In this document: one piece after another, positions 16,933 through 25,696 of the stretch | Layout: each line of letters begins with the position of its first letter | Numbering within the stretch: position 1 is the first letter of the stretch | DNA from: Bacteroidales bacterium | Lineage (GTDB): Bacteria; Bacteroidota; Bacteroidia; Bacteroidales; VadinHA17 | Assembly: GCA_017999895.1 (NCBI GenBank) | Contig: JAGNKY010000006.1 | Coordinates: forward strand, 62,001 to 126,000 | DNA: 64,000 bases | Direction: 5' to 3' | Translations under genes and position numbers: made by a program | The notes under the pieces: generated by a model | Database searches by the model: none | Told to the model about the DNA's origin: nothing | Seen by the model: the letters and a program-made list of their open reading frames with translations, nothing else

Positions 16933-18762
16933 TTATGATTGTTTACGTTTAACAATTATTTCGTAACTGCCTGGGCTAATATTTATGCCTGATGTTTTAT
17001 ATTTTGTTATTCGGCCATTAATTACAATTTTTTTATTCCGACCTGAAAAAAACACCAAAGCTCCTGTCATTTCATCAGGGATTATGAAATTATACTTCTC
17101 ATCTCCATTTTCAAGTTTTTTGAATTGTGCATGGATACTTCCTTTGATTGTTGGGGCAGTTATCTCAGACCAAGTAAGCCCTGAAAGCTGAGGGAATATC
17201 ATAGCTTTTGTAAAACCGGGTTCAATAGGTTTAATACCCCACATCCATCTTGTGATAATGTTTGCCGGTGCTGCACCCCAGGCATGGTTCCAGTCAGAAT
17301 TAGGCTTATACTTCATGTCCCATGCTTCCATAGTAATTGTAGAACCGCTTCTTATCATATTCCACCAGCTTCTGTCAGATGTTGAGGTAAGCAGGCTGAA
17401 GGCATAGTCCGCCTGGCATGCTCTGTAAAGTCCTTCAAGAAGGAACTGGGCTCCGTACACACTGCAGGCCATATCTCTTGTCTTAATAAACTCAACCACC
17501 GATTTTATGAAATGATCGGGTACGATACCAAAGGCAAGGGGGAACATATTTGCATGAATTGATGAATGGTCAGAGCCTTCACCGTCAATATAAATTCCCT
17601 TTTGTCTGTTAAAAAGTTTACTGTTTATAGATGTTTTTACTTTCTCCGAACGGGATGCAAACCATACCGAATCTTCCTTTTTCCCCAGCCGGCCTGCAAT
17701 ATCTGACATAAGGTGCAGGTTTATGAAATGAAACGAGTTTACCACAGTATTTATATCCGTCATATCGTATCCGTCCCGTTCTCCTTCGGGGGTGGCAAGT
17801 TTCCAGCCGGTATCCTTTTGAGCCGGCGGCCAGTCAACAATATCACGTATCCTTTGAGTAGTGTCTTTAAAACCAAGTTTCATCATCAGTTCACCGTTCA
17901 ATTTCGTGGATTTTGAACTTATAAGGCCGTCGTCACGGGCAAGGTCAATAAGTGTTTTTGTTTTCAGTTTATCATAATACTTTTCCAGTAGAGATATATC
18001 GCCTGTGTACATATAGTCCTGACAAAACATAAGTACAGTGTGTAAAATCCATTCTGTAGGCCATGTTGGGTTGGTCATGAAATATTCGATAGTTCTTCTG
18101 GCAAGTGTGTATTCATTGTCAACTGCATAATGGCTTAACTGGTTGATATAGGCATCAGCCTCGTAAGGGATGCGTTCCCTGTCGCCGTCTATATAAATTC
18201 CTGCGAAGCTTGTGGCTTTGATTGAATATTTGCATAGCTCCCATACCTTATTTAATATAGTGTCGGAAGAAATAAAATGACTTGAGTTCATGTTGAATTT
18301 CCAGAAAAAAGCCTTTTGTTTCAGGTTTGCAGGTGTGATATCGCCTTTGTAGTTTTCAATCTCACAATATCTGAAAGGCATTATCACTCCGAAAGAATCG
18401 GGCAGAGCGACAGCAGGGGGTGAAGTGTTTCGTTTGTCGGGAGGAAGATTTAGAATATATTCTGAAACAGAAGGGTTAACCGGTAATGTGATTTTTACGT
18501 ATCTTACGCTGCCTCCCGGATTTCTATCTATTTGTGCAGGAGCAGATATTTTTTCCCCGAGGTGAATAATAAGTGTATCCGGGTTTTCCGGTTTTATGTT
18601 AAGTACGAGGGTTCCGAAGGCATCTTTTCCGAAATCGGCAAACCATGATGAAGGAGAAGTTCGTATAAGTTTTTCCGGAAGAATATATTCGGTAACAAAT
18701 TGTCCTTTTAAAGAAGGAACTACGACAAAAATCAAGAGTATCTCCGGAATTAAATGTTTCAT
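16933..18762 (-). CDS. exported alpha-L-rhamnosidase-like (GH78-type) glycoside hydrolase
   Basis: This 609-residue protein has a signal peptide (about 1-20), an N-terminal beta region, and a six-hairpin catalytic barrel from about 160 to 510. The motif DGDRERIPYEAD at 192-203 corresponds to the GH78 acidic active-site segment, and WGAAPANIITRWMWGIKP is the typical end of the barrel. A C-terminal beta-sandwich follows. It is shorter than many GH78 enzymes, lacking some N-terminal domains. It starts three bases after the esterase stop, so the two form an operon, probably acting on an acylated rhamnose-containing or related glycan (inference). Confidence 0.82.
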   Translation of the reverse strand: MKHLIPEILLIFVVVPSLKGQFVTEYILPEKLIRTSPSSWFADFGKDAFGTLVLNIKPENPDTLIIHLGEKISAPAQIDRNPGGSVRYVKITLPVNPSVSEYILNLPPDKRNTSPPAVALPDSFGVIMPFRYCEIENYKGDITPANLKQKAFFWKFNMNSSHFISSDTILNKVWELCKYSIKATSFAGIYIDGDRERIPYEADAYINQLSHYAVDNEYTLARRTIEYFMTNPTWPTEWILHTVLMFCQDYMYTGDISLLEKYYDKLKTKTLIDLARDDGLISSKSTKLNGELMMKLGFKDTTQRIRDIVDWPPAQKDTGWKLATPEGERDGYDMTDINTVVNSFHFINLHLMSDIAGRLGKKEDSVWFASRSEKVKTSINSKLFNRQKGIYIDGEGSDHSSIHANMFPLAFGIVPDHFIKSVVEFIKTRDMACSVYGAQFLLEGLYRACQADYAFSLLTSTSDRSWWNMIRSGSTITMEAWDMKYKPNSDWNHAWGAAPANIITRWMWGIKPIEPGFTKAMIFPQLSGLTWSEITAPTIKGSIHAQFKKLENGDEKYNFIIPDEMTGALVFFSGRNKKIVINGRITKYKTSGINISPGSYEIIVKRKQS

Positions 18763-18765
18763 ATT

Positions 18766-19629
18766 TCAAAACTGGTGAAAGCTCATCGAAACGAATTCCA
18801 GCACCACAGGCAACGCTGTGCGCCAGTAAGTCCACGTGTGCCCTCCATCTCTTATTCTGAACTCGTGAGGTATCTCTTTTTTTCTCATTGCAATATGTAC
18901 AAGAGCATTTCCTTCGTACAGAAAATCATCATCACCGCAGTCAATATACCACCTGACAGCTCTTTTCTGATTGTCGGGCATACTTTCGATAAGTGACAGA
19001 ACGCTGTATTTTTTATAGTAATCTTCTTTCCTGTTGTCAGGTATTTCTTTGATTCCCGGCCAGAGACTGTATTTTGGCATCTCTTCGATATTTTGAGGTC
19101 CGGTTGCAGCGCTGAGAGGACATGCTGAAGAAAATAGTTCGGGATGATGCAAGGCATAAATGAAAGTGCCTTCGCCGCCCATGGAAAGACCCGCAATAGC
19201 TCTGTATCTCTTTTCTCCTTTTATTCGCCATGTTTTTTCAACAAAAGGCATAAATTCCTGGAAGAAAAAATCTTCATATCTCCATTCATTTTTAAAATCA
19301 TTGACATAACCTCTTTTACCCGTATTTGCATCGGGCATCACAATTATCATTGGGGTAGCCTTCCCGCTTTTTATTGCCTTGTTGGCAATATGAAGCACTT
19401 CGCCGAACTGAACCCACCCGGTCTGGTCGTCGCCGGCTCCATGGAGAAGATAAAGAACAGGATAACTCCTCTGAGAAGTTTCATAATCAGGAGGAAGATA
19501 AATTGCATATTTTCTTTCCATATTGAGAATCTGACTTTTCATGGAAAGGTTATCCATCACTTTTCCCGTCTGAGCTGAAATACATAGTACCGGAATAAGC
19601 GCTATTGCAGTAGAAAAAACTTTTTTCAT
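18766..19629 (-). CDS. exported esterase D-type alpha/beta hydrolase
   Basis: This 287-residue protein has a signal peptide (MKKVFSTAIA to about residue 19) and an esterase-D/feruloyl-esterase-like fold. The catalytic triad appears as Ser149 in GLSMGG, an Asp near 233-235 in YIDCGDDDF, and His264 in GGHTWTYW. I chose the ATG at 19629; an upstream start at 19689 would disrupt the signal. It sits directly before the rhamnosidase-like gene. Such enzymes often remove acetyl or feruloyl groups from glycans; the ester cleaved here is unknown. Confidence 0.85.
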   Translation of the reverse strand: MKKVFSTAIALIPVLCISAQTGKVMDNLSMKSQILNMERKYAIYLPPDYETSQRSYPVLYLLHGAGDDQTGWVQFGEVLHIANKAIKSGKATPMIIVMPDANTGKRGYVNDFKNEWRYEDFFFQEFMPFVEKTWRIKGEKRYRAIAGLSMGGEGTFIYALHHPELFSSACPLSAATGPQNIEEMPKYSLWPGIKEIPDNRKEDYYKKYSVLSLIESMPDNQKRAVRWYIDCGDDDFLYEGNALVHIAMRKKEIPHEFRIRDGGHTWTYWRTALPVVLEFVSMSFHQF

Positions 19630-19745
19630 AACATATCTGTTTTGATATACATTTATTAATCCAAAGGTATTTATAATTTTGAAAAACATTCTAATCAGGA
19701 TATTTTAAACTGAGGAATTAATTTCAGAAATTAGTTATTGTAGAT

Positions 19746-20588
19746 ATGAAGCTTTATTCATTCAATATTGCAAATTTTAAAGTTGACGGCGGAGCAATGT
19801 TTGGTGTGGTACCGAAAGCATTATGGTCAAAAACTTATCCCGACGATGGGAATAATCTTATAACGCTTGCTCTGCGTTCCATAGTCGTTGAATTGGGTGA
19901 ACATAAGATATTAATAGATACGGGATGGGGGAATAAACAGGATGAAAAGTTTTTCAGATATACGTATATCCATGGAGGCGAGGGGCTTATTGAAGGTTTG
20001 AGAAGGCGAGGATTCGAACCAGAAGATATCACAGATGTTTTTCTTACGCATCTTCATGCCGACCATTGCGGCGGAGCCGTTAAGAAAGGTAATAAGGAAG
20101 GAAAATATGAAATGACTTTCCCGGAGGCTGTATATCACGTAAGCAGAGCACAATGGGAGTGGGCGGTAAAAGGCAACCTGCGGGAAGCCGACTCATATCC
20201 TGAAGAGAATATTCTTCCGATAGGGCAAAGCGGCCGTCTTAATCTTATTGAAGATGAGTGCGAACTTTTCCCCGGATTAAGTGCGATAATGTGTTATGGC
20301 CATACACCCGGCTTAATGATTCCAATAATAAAACATAATGATAAAACAATTGTATATACAGGCGATCTTATACCCACTTCGGCACATATACCTCTTATCT
20401 GGAATATGAGTTATGACATCGAACCGCTAAAAACCATCGAAGAAAAACAAAGGGTTCTTGAAGAGGGCCTAAAAAACAATTATGTGTTATTTTTTCAGCA
20501 TGACGAACATGTCGAGTGTTGTACCCTTCAGGAGACTCCAAAAGGGATAAGGATGAAGGAGAAGTTAAGGTTCGAGGATGTTTTCTAA
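19746..20588 (+). CDS. metallo-beta-lactamase-fold hydrolase (lactonase-like)
   Basis: This 280-residue cytoplasmic protein has the dinuclear metal motif THLHADHCGG, with His102, His104, Asp106 and His107. Further metal ligands are suggested by GHTPG near 182 and YTGD near 204. The overall layout resembles N-acyl homoserine lactonase (AttM/AiiA-type) or related hydrolases, but the substrate is not determinable here. It is transcribed apart from the divergent esterase gene. Confidence 0.85.
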   Translation: MKLYSFNIANFKVDGGAMFGVVPKALWSKTYPDDGNNLITLALRSIVVELGEHKILIDTGWGNKQDEKFFRYTYIHGGEGLIEGLRRRGFEPEDITDVFLTHLHADHCGGAVKKGNKEGKYEMTFPEAVYHVSRAQWEWAVKGNLREADSYPEENILPIGQSGRLNLIEDECELFPGLSAIMCYGHTPGLMIPIIKHNDKTIVYTGDLIPTSAHIPLIWNMSYDIEPLKTIEEKQRVLEEGLKNNYVLFFQHDEHVECCTLQETPKGIRMKEKLRFEDVF

Positions 20589-20664
20589 AAATATGATACA
20601 TATATATATATTATATAATCCCCAATATTGACGGCAAACATTTAACATTATATTTCATTTTAAA

Positions 20665-22275
20665 ATGGCTGATTTCATATACGAAGAGATTTTTCAAAGA
20701 GGTGGGGAGTCCATCGAGTATCGTTTACTTACAAAAGATTATGTAGAGACCATTGAATATGGTGGCCGCAAAATTCTGAAAGTTAACCCCGAAGGGCTTG
20801 TTCTGCTTGCCCGCGAAGCAATTAATGACTTATCATTTTTTATGCGTTCGTCTCATCTCGAAAAACTGAGGCAAATCATTGATGATCCCGAAGCATCGGC
20901 GAACGATAAATTTGTAGCATATACGATGCTTAAAAATTCAGTTATATCTGCCGAAGGCGAGTTACCATGGTGCCAGGATACAGGCACAGCTATAGTGTTG
21001 GCAAAAAAAGGTGAGGACGTTTATACAGGTGCGGAAGATGCTTTGTACATTTCGAAAGGTATATATGAGACTTACAGGGATAAGAACCTGAGGTTTTCTC
21101 AGATAATCCCGCTTTCTATGTTCGAAGAAAAAAATTCCGGAACCAATTTACCAGCTCAGATTGAAATATATTCCGATATGGGGAACACTTATGAGTTTCT
21201 TTTTATTGCGAAGGGTGGGGGCTCGGCAAATAAAGTGTTTCTATATCAGCAATCAAAATCGCTTCTGAATGAAGAGTCGCTTATAAAATTTGTTAAGGAA
21301 AAGATAAAAGATATCGGCACGTCAGCCTGTCCGCCTTACCATCTTGCGATTGTCATTGGAGGGATGTCGGCAGAAATGACGCTTAAGACAGTAAAAATGG
21401 CATCGGCCGGTTATCTTGATAATTTACCCGTTATGGGAAACGAAAGCGGGAGAGCTTTCCGTGATATTGAATTGGAGAAAATAATAGAGAAAATATGCCG
21501 TGAGTATGGCGTGGGAGCCCAGTTTGGCGGCAAATATTTTGTTCATGATGTAAGAGTGATACGTCTTCCGAGGCACGCAGCTTCCTGTCCCGTAGGTATG
21601 GGTGTAAGTTGTAGTGCTCACAGGAACGTACAGGCGAAAATCTCTCAGGAAGGCATATTCATTGAGAAGCTCGAAAGAAACCCTGAGAGGTTCATGCCTG
21701 CCGGAGCGCCTGAATTCGGTAAGCCGGTTGAAGTAAACCTCAACAGGCCTGTAAAGGAAATAATAGCAGAACTAACTAAATATCCTTTAAAGACAAGGCT
21801 AAACCTTACAGGAGCGCTTATTGTTGCACGCGACATGGCGCATGCCCGCATTAAGAAAATTATTAACGAGGGGAAGCCCATTCCTGAATATTTCAAAAAT
21901 CATCCTATATATTACGCAGGCCCTGCCAAAACACCTGAGGGTATGATATCGGGCTCTTTCGGCCCCACTACGGCTGGCCGTATGGACAACTATGTGGAAC
22001 TTTTCCAGAGTCTTGGAGGTTCACTTGTTATGATTGCAAAGGGAGAACGTTCCAGGAAGGTTGTAGAATCGTGCAAAAAATATGGGGGCTTTTATCTCGG
22101 CACAATAGGCGGACCTGCGGCTGTTCTTGCAAAGGAAAACATCAAATCAGTGGAACTCGTTGATTTTGAAGACCTGGGCATGGAGGCCGTAAGGAAAATA
22201 TATGTAGAAAATATGCCGGCTTTCATTCTTATTGATGACAAGGGAAATAATTTTTTTGACGAATATAATAAATAG
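20665..22275 (+). CDS. fumA: class I fumarate hydratase
   Basis: This 536-residue iron-sulfur fumarase of the FumA/FumB type interconverts fumarate and malate. The N-terminal alpha part contains PWCQDTG with Cys103, the second cluster cysteine is in GTSACPPYH, and the third is in [11 protein letters not shown]. The C-terminal beta part contains [11 protein letters not shown] and [12 protein letters not shown]. These enzymes carry an oxygen-labile [4Fe-4S] cluster, which fits an anaerobic lifestyle. It converges on the nucleoside hydrolase gene with 21 bp between. Confidence 0.95.
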   Translation: MADFIYEEIFQRGGESIEYRLLTKDYVETIEYGGRKILKVNPEGLVLLAREAINDLSFFMRSSHLEKLRQIIDDPEASANDKFVAYTMLKNSVISAEGELPWCQDTGTAIVLAKKGEDVYTGAEDALYISKGIYETYRDKNLRFSQIIPLSMFEEKNSGTNLPAQIEIYSDMGNTYEFLFIAKGGGSANKVFLYQQSKSLLNEESLIKFVKEKIKDIGTSACPPYHLAIVIGGMSAEMTLKTVKMASAGYLDNLPVMGNESGRAFRDIELEKIIEKICREYGVGAQFGGKYFVHDVRVIRLPRHAASCPVGMGVSCSAHRNVQAKISQEGIFIEKLERNPERFMPAGAPEFGKPVEVNLNRPVKEIIAELTKYPLKTRLNLTGALIVARDMAHARIKKIINEGKPIPEYFKNHPIYYAGPAKTPEGMISGSFGPTTAGRMDNYVELFQSLGGSLVMIAKGERSRKVVESCKKYGGFYLGTIGGPAAVLAKENIKSVELVDFEDLGMEAVRKIYVENMPAFILIDDKGNNFFDEYNK

Positions 22276-22296
22276 ACTATTTATAACTAGCCGCTT

Positions 22297-23724
22297 CTAT
22301 TTAAGAAGCTCGATAATAAAAATCTCGTGTCTGTCAAGTTCTCGCCAGTATTTTATTGTATTTTTTCTCACAAGTTCCCAGTAAATGTTGCTGTCGAGGC
22401 CATAAACGAAATTGATTTCTTTCAGTTCCTCACTTATTTTCTTTGCAAGTTCAGGCTTAAGAGAGAGTTTAATGATGCGGTTCATATATTTGAATTCCGC
22501 AGCGGGAGCAGGGTTATCGTTTTTTACGGTAAGCAGACCGTGGCCGGGTGTTGCACCAGTGCTTACCTGTAATCCGTCATTCATACAACTGAGAGGCGTA
22601 GTTGAACCTGCATAAGAAACAACTTCAAACTCATCTACACCTGTATTAAAATATTCCCTTGCTCTGATACCCATCTTCACCCCAATGGTTGCAAAAACAC
22701 CAAGATGACGGTGGAGCTCGCAAGCAATAACCCCTGAATACCATTCATCAACTCCATATCGCTCAATTATAGTATTTGCAAATGGCTGTATATCATCAAA
22801 ATAAAATGACCCATCGAGAGGCAACTCTTTAATTATCTGATTTCTTGGCACAGTTTCACCTCTAAGAATTTTTATGTATCCTGTTTTCAAAGCCGTAATA
22901 TCATCTATCATATTTTCAGAATTATTGCCTGATGATGAATGCCTGAACAATTCCGGGTAATGAAGAAAAAGTGGGACTAATTCGTCATTTATTTCGAAAG
23001 AATATTTATGTTCCTTACCAATTTCGGAGTGGAAAAAATCTGCGATTTTTTTTGCATAAGGTGAAGCTATTTTTTGAATTTCAATTTGAAATTCTTTATC
23101 ATAAAAGGTATTATCTGAATCACTTAAAACAGTTTTGACAGGGATACCTGACTTAAGCATTTTTTCTGAAGATGTTCTGTCGATATTAAAATTAAATCCT
23201 GATGAATCATTCGATCCTTTGCAACTCCAGACAATTTCTTTTACATGAGTCCGGAATTCAGGGATATCTCTTATAGCGCCTGCAGCTGTATTCATACTGC
23301 CCAGGCAAATAAATGAAATATTCGATTTTTCGTTTTCCAGGATATCTGATATTACCTTTATATAATATGGTGCTGTATCAGCATCAATACCTTGCTCGTT
23401 GCCCCATTTATAATCGATAGCTACAGGGAATTTATCGTTGACCTTTATATTATTTCTGTTTATACCTACAGGAATTCCTTCGTGATAAAATGAGTTCAGC
23501 ATACTTTTTACCCTGGTGAAAGCATTTTCAGCACTTAATGTTCCGGCTGACGTTGTTATTCCTAATACCCTTACGTCGGGAGATGCAAGCATCATACAAA
23601 TAGCTCTCATATCATCGATGCCGCCGTCGGTATCAATAATTACATAATGAGATGGCTTCCACGGATGTGCTGACAAGCTAAGACACAAAAAGATTGCTGA
23701 TACGATAGAAATTATTTTTTTCAT
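22297..23724 (-). CDS. exported nucleoside hydrolase fused to an FmdE-like domain
   Basis: This 475-residue protein has a signal peptide (about 1-20), an N-terminal inosine/uridine-preferring nucleoside hydrolase domain (about 27-300) with the calcium motif DTDGGIDD at 31-38, and a C-terminal FmdE-like region (about 336-425). The latter shows ELHRHLG and SCMNDGLQVSTGATPGHG, matching the conserved His, Cys, Asp and TGxTPG of the family. FmdE-type domains are associated with metal or molybdopterin systems but not normally with nucleoside hydrolases. The final 50 residues are charged and helical. The fusion is a single uninterrupted frame. Confidence 0.8.
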   Translation of the reverse strand: MKKIISIVSAIFLCLSLSAHPWKPSHYVIIDTDGGIDDMRAICMMLASPDVRVLGITTSAGTLSAENAFTRVKSMLNSFYHEGIPVGINRNNIKVNDKFPVAIDYKWGNEQGIDADTAPYYIKVISDILENEKSNISFICLGSMNTAAGAIRDIPEFRTHVKEIVWSCKGSNDSSGFNFNIDRTSSEKMLKSGIPVKTVLSDSDNTFYDKEFQIEIQKIASPYAKKIADFFHSEIGKEHKYSFEINDELVPLFLHYPELFRHSSSGNNSENMIDDITALKTGYIKILRGETVPRNQIIKELPLDGSFYFDDIQPFANTIIERYGVDEWYSGVIACELHRHLGVFATIGVKMGIRAREYFNTGVDEFEVVSYAGSTTPLSCMNDGLQVSTGATPGHGLLTVKNDNPAPAAEFKYMNRIIKLSLKPELAKKISEELKEINFVYGLDSNIYWELVRKNTIKYWRELDRHEIFIIELLK

Positions 23725-23856
23725 AAAACTCTTTTTTATTTCAATTCAAAATTAATATAATAGACTGTTACAAGAATAAAAATATCCTATAAAAGCAAAT
23801 CGCATTATTACAGAAAAAAAATTTTTCTATCTTCATGCGGTTGATTACTGTTCTTT

Positions 23857-25392
23857 ATGAAGAAGTTTTTGAAATTGTTTATTCCCGGGCTTATTGCCGG
23901 ACTATTGCTTTACTGGGGCTTTGAAAGGGCGCTCGTTTTAACATCTACCAGTGAATTCTGTATGTCGTGTCATGTTCATCCGGAAGCAGATAATTCGTGG
24001 AAAAGATCAAACCATTACGAAACAGCATCAGGTTTCAGAGTTTCATGTGCCGAGTGTCATTTACCTCCAAAAGGGCAGGGTTACTTTATCGAAAAAACAA
24101 AAACAGGGTTACGTGACCTGTGGAGTTACTGGACAAAAGATTCTGCATCGTTCGACTGGGTTGAACGGAGGAGACTGGAAAACGCCCGCAGATATACTTA
24201 TGAGAGTAGTTGCACAAAATGCCATGAAAATCTCTTCCCATTGGAACTAAGCAAGGAAGGTTCGGATGCTCACCTTTATTATATGCAGAATAAACAAAAA
24301 ATGGCGGATCTTCATTGCATAAACTGCCATCTGAATGCAGGTCATTACATTGAAGGTTATACACATGGAAGCAACGCAACGTTCGGTATGGTTTCGTCGG
24401 CTCCAAAAGAAAGATTCACCGAACCGACAAAGGTTACAAAATTCGAATCGTACACTGAACAGATACCCGGTTCATCCGTTTCTTTCAGGATGATAGCCAT
24501 ACCAGGCGGCCGGTTTATGATGGGCAGTCCTGCATCCGAACCCTTCAGAAGAGATGATGAAGGGCCAGTGAGAGAGGTCGAAATAAGTCCATTTTTTATG
24601 GGTGAAATAGAAGTATCATGGGATGAGTATCAGGCATTTTATTCTCAAACGTCTTCGGAAGGAAGAACTACCGATACCGAAGGGATAAGAAAAAGAGGAC
24701 CTTCGGATGTTGATGCGATAACAGGACCCACTCCACCCTACGGTCAACCCGATCAGGGCTGGGGAATGGGACAAAGACCTGCAATTTCCTTTACTTACCA
24801 TGCAGCAGAAACATATTGCAAATGGTTATCTATGGTAACAGGTAAAACTTACAGGCTTCCAACAGAAGCTGAATGGGAATATGCCTGCAGAGGAGGTACG
24901 ACAACTCCATATTTTTTCCCCGGCGATCCTCGAAAATTTCAGAAAACCGGTTTTATGGCCAAAATATCTAAAAATGATACGTCTGTTATTAATAGTTATG
25001 TAATATATCGCGAAAACAGCGGCTTGCGAACTCAACTTCCCGACAGGGTAAAACCTAATCCGTTCGGACTTAAAAATATGCTCGGTAATGTTGCTGAATT
25101 CTGTTCCGACTGGTATCAGCCAGATATTCTAGCACAATATCCCGAAGGACTGATTGTTAACCCTATGGGACCTGAAGAAGGAACAGAACATGTTATAAGG
25201 GGCGGTTCCTATCTTGACCTTGCAGGAAGAACAAGATGTGCGGCACGCGATTATACAAAGACGGACGACTGGCTTAAAACCGATCCACAAATGCCCAAAA
25301 GCATCTGGTGGTATTCCGATTGTTTCTATGTGGGATTCAGAGTGGTATGTGAGTATGATATTAAAACCGGAAATCAAAATTCAGAGAATTGA
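23857..25392 (+). CDS. NapC/NrfH-type tetrahaem cytochrome fused to an FGE-sulfatase-type domain
   Basis: This 511-residue protein has one N-terminal membrane helix (about 8-24) and four CXXCH haem motifs at Cys35, Cys64, Cys119 and Cys154, as in the NapC/NrfH quinol dehydrogenases. From about residue 207 an FGE-sulfatase (SUMF1/EgtB/PvdO) domain begins with MIAIPGGRFMMGS and continues with YRLPTEAEWEYACRGG, NMLGNVAEFCSDWY, VIRGGSYLDLAGRTRC and GFRVVC. The two copper-binding Cys of true formylglycine-generating enzymes (in the RGGSWLC and SYC positions) are absent. An electron-donor partner is suggested, but no nitrite reductase is adjacent. The gene precedes susC. Confidence 0.85.
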   Translation: MKKFLKLFIPGLIAGLLLYWGFERALVLTSTSEFCMSCHVHPEADNSWKRSNHYETASGFRVSCAECHLPPKGQGYFIEKTKTGLRDLWSYWTKDSASFDWVERRRLENARRYTYESSCTKCHENLFPLELSKEGSDAHLYYMQNKQKMADLHCINCHLNAGHYIEGYTHGSNATFGMVSSAPKERFTEPTKVTKFESYTEQIPGSSVSFRMIAIPGGRFMMGSPASEPFRRDDEGPVREVEISPFFMGEIEVSWDEYQAFYSQTSSEGRTTDTEGIRKRGPSDVDAITGPTPPYGQPDQGWGMGQRPAISFTYHAAETYCKWLSMVTGKTYRLPTEAEWEYACRGGTTTPYFFPGDPRKFQKTGFMAKISKNDTSVINSYVIYRENSGLRTQLPDRVKPNPFGLKNMLGNVAEFCSDWYQPDILAQYPEGLIVNPMGPEEGTEHVIRGGSYLDLAGRTRCAARDYTKTDDWLKTDPQMPKSIWWYSDCFYVGFRVVCEYDIKTGNQNSEN

Positions 25393-25696
25393 AAGAATAT
25401 AAAAGATATTTTTTTAAAAAAAAATTATTATATATTGTATTTTATAATTAAAATATTTAATTTCGAAAAATTAAAATTCATATAGTAGGACTCTGGTATA
25501 TTTTGGGGAAAGGGTTTTATAACATAATAAGTTTTTAATATATTAATTAAATATTATAATCATGCTGAATAAAAGAAATATATGGAATAAAATATTAAGT
25601 GTAAATAATACATTTATCTGGATATTATAAACTAAAATAGTATCAATTAAGTATTTTCTAATCATTAAATTCCTAATCAATTAACCATTTCGTGTT
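25393..25696. other. AT-rich gene-free stretch before susC
   Basis: These 304 bases are extremely AT-rich and hold no gene. I see no exact TAnnTTTG box; TATATTTTG near 25496-25505 is a one-base-off candidate. No riboswitch or terminator stands out. Confidence 0.6.

Noticed and set aside
22293..22309. Hairpin GCTTCT/AGAAGC between fumarase and the nucleoside hydrolase as a terminator
   Set aside because: The stem is only 6 bp, lacks a T-tract on either strand and includes the hydrolase stop codon region.
23857..25392. True formylglycine-generating enzyme for sulfatase activation
   Set aside because: The copper-binding cysteine pair is missing and no sulfatase gene was seen in the window.
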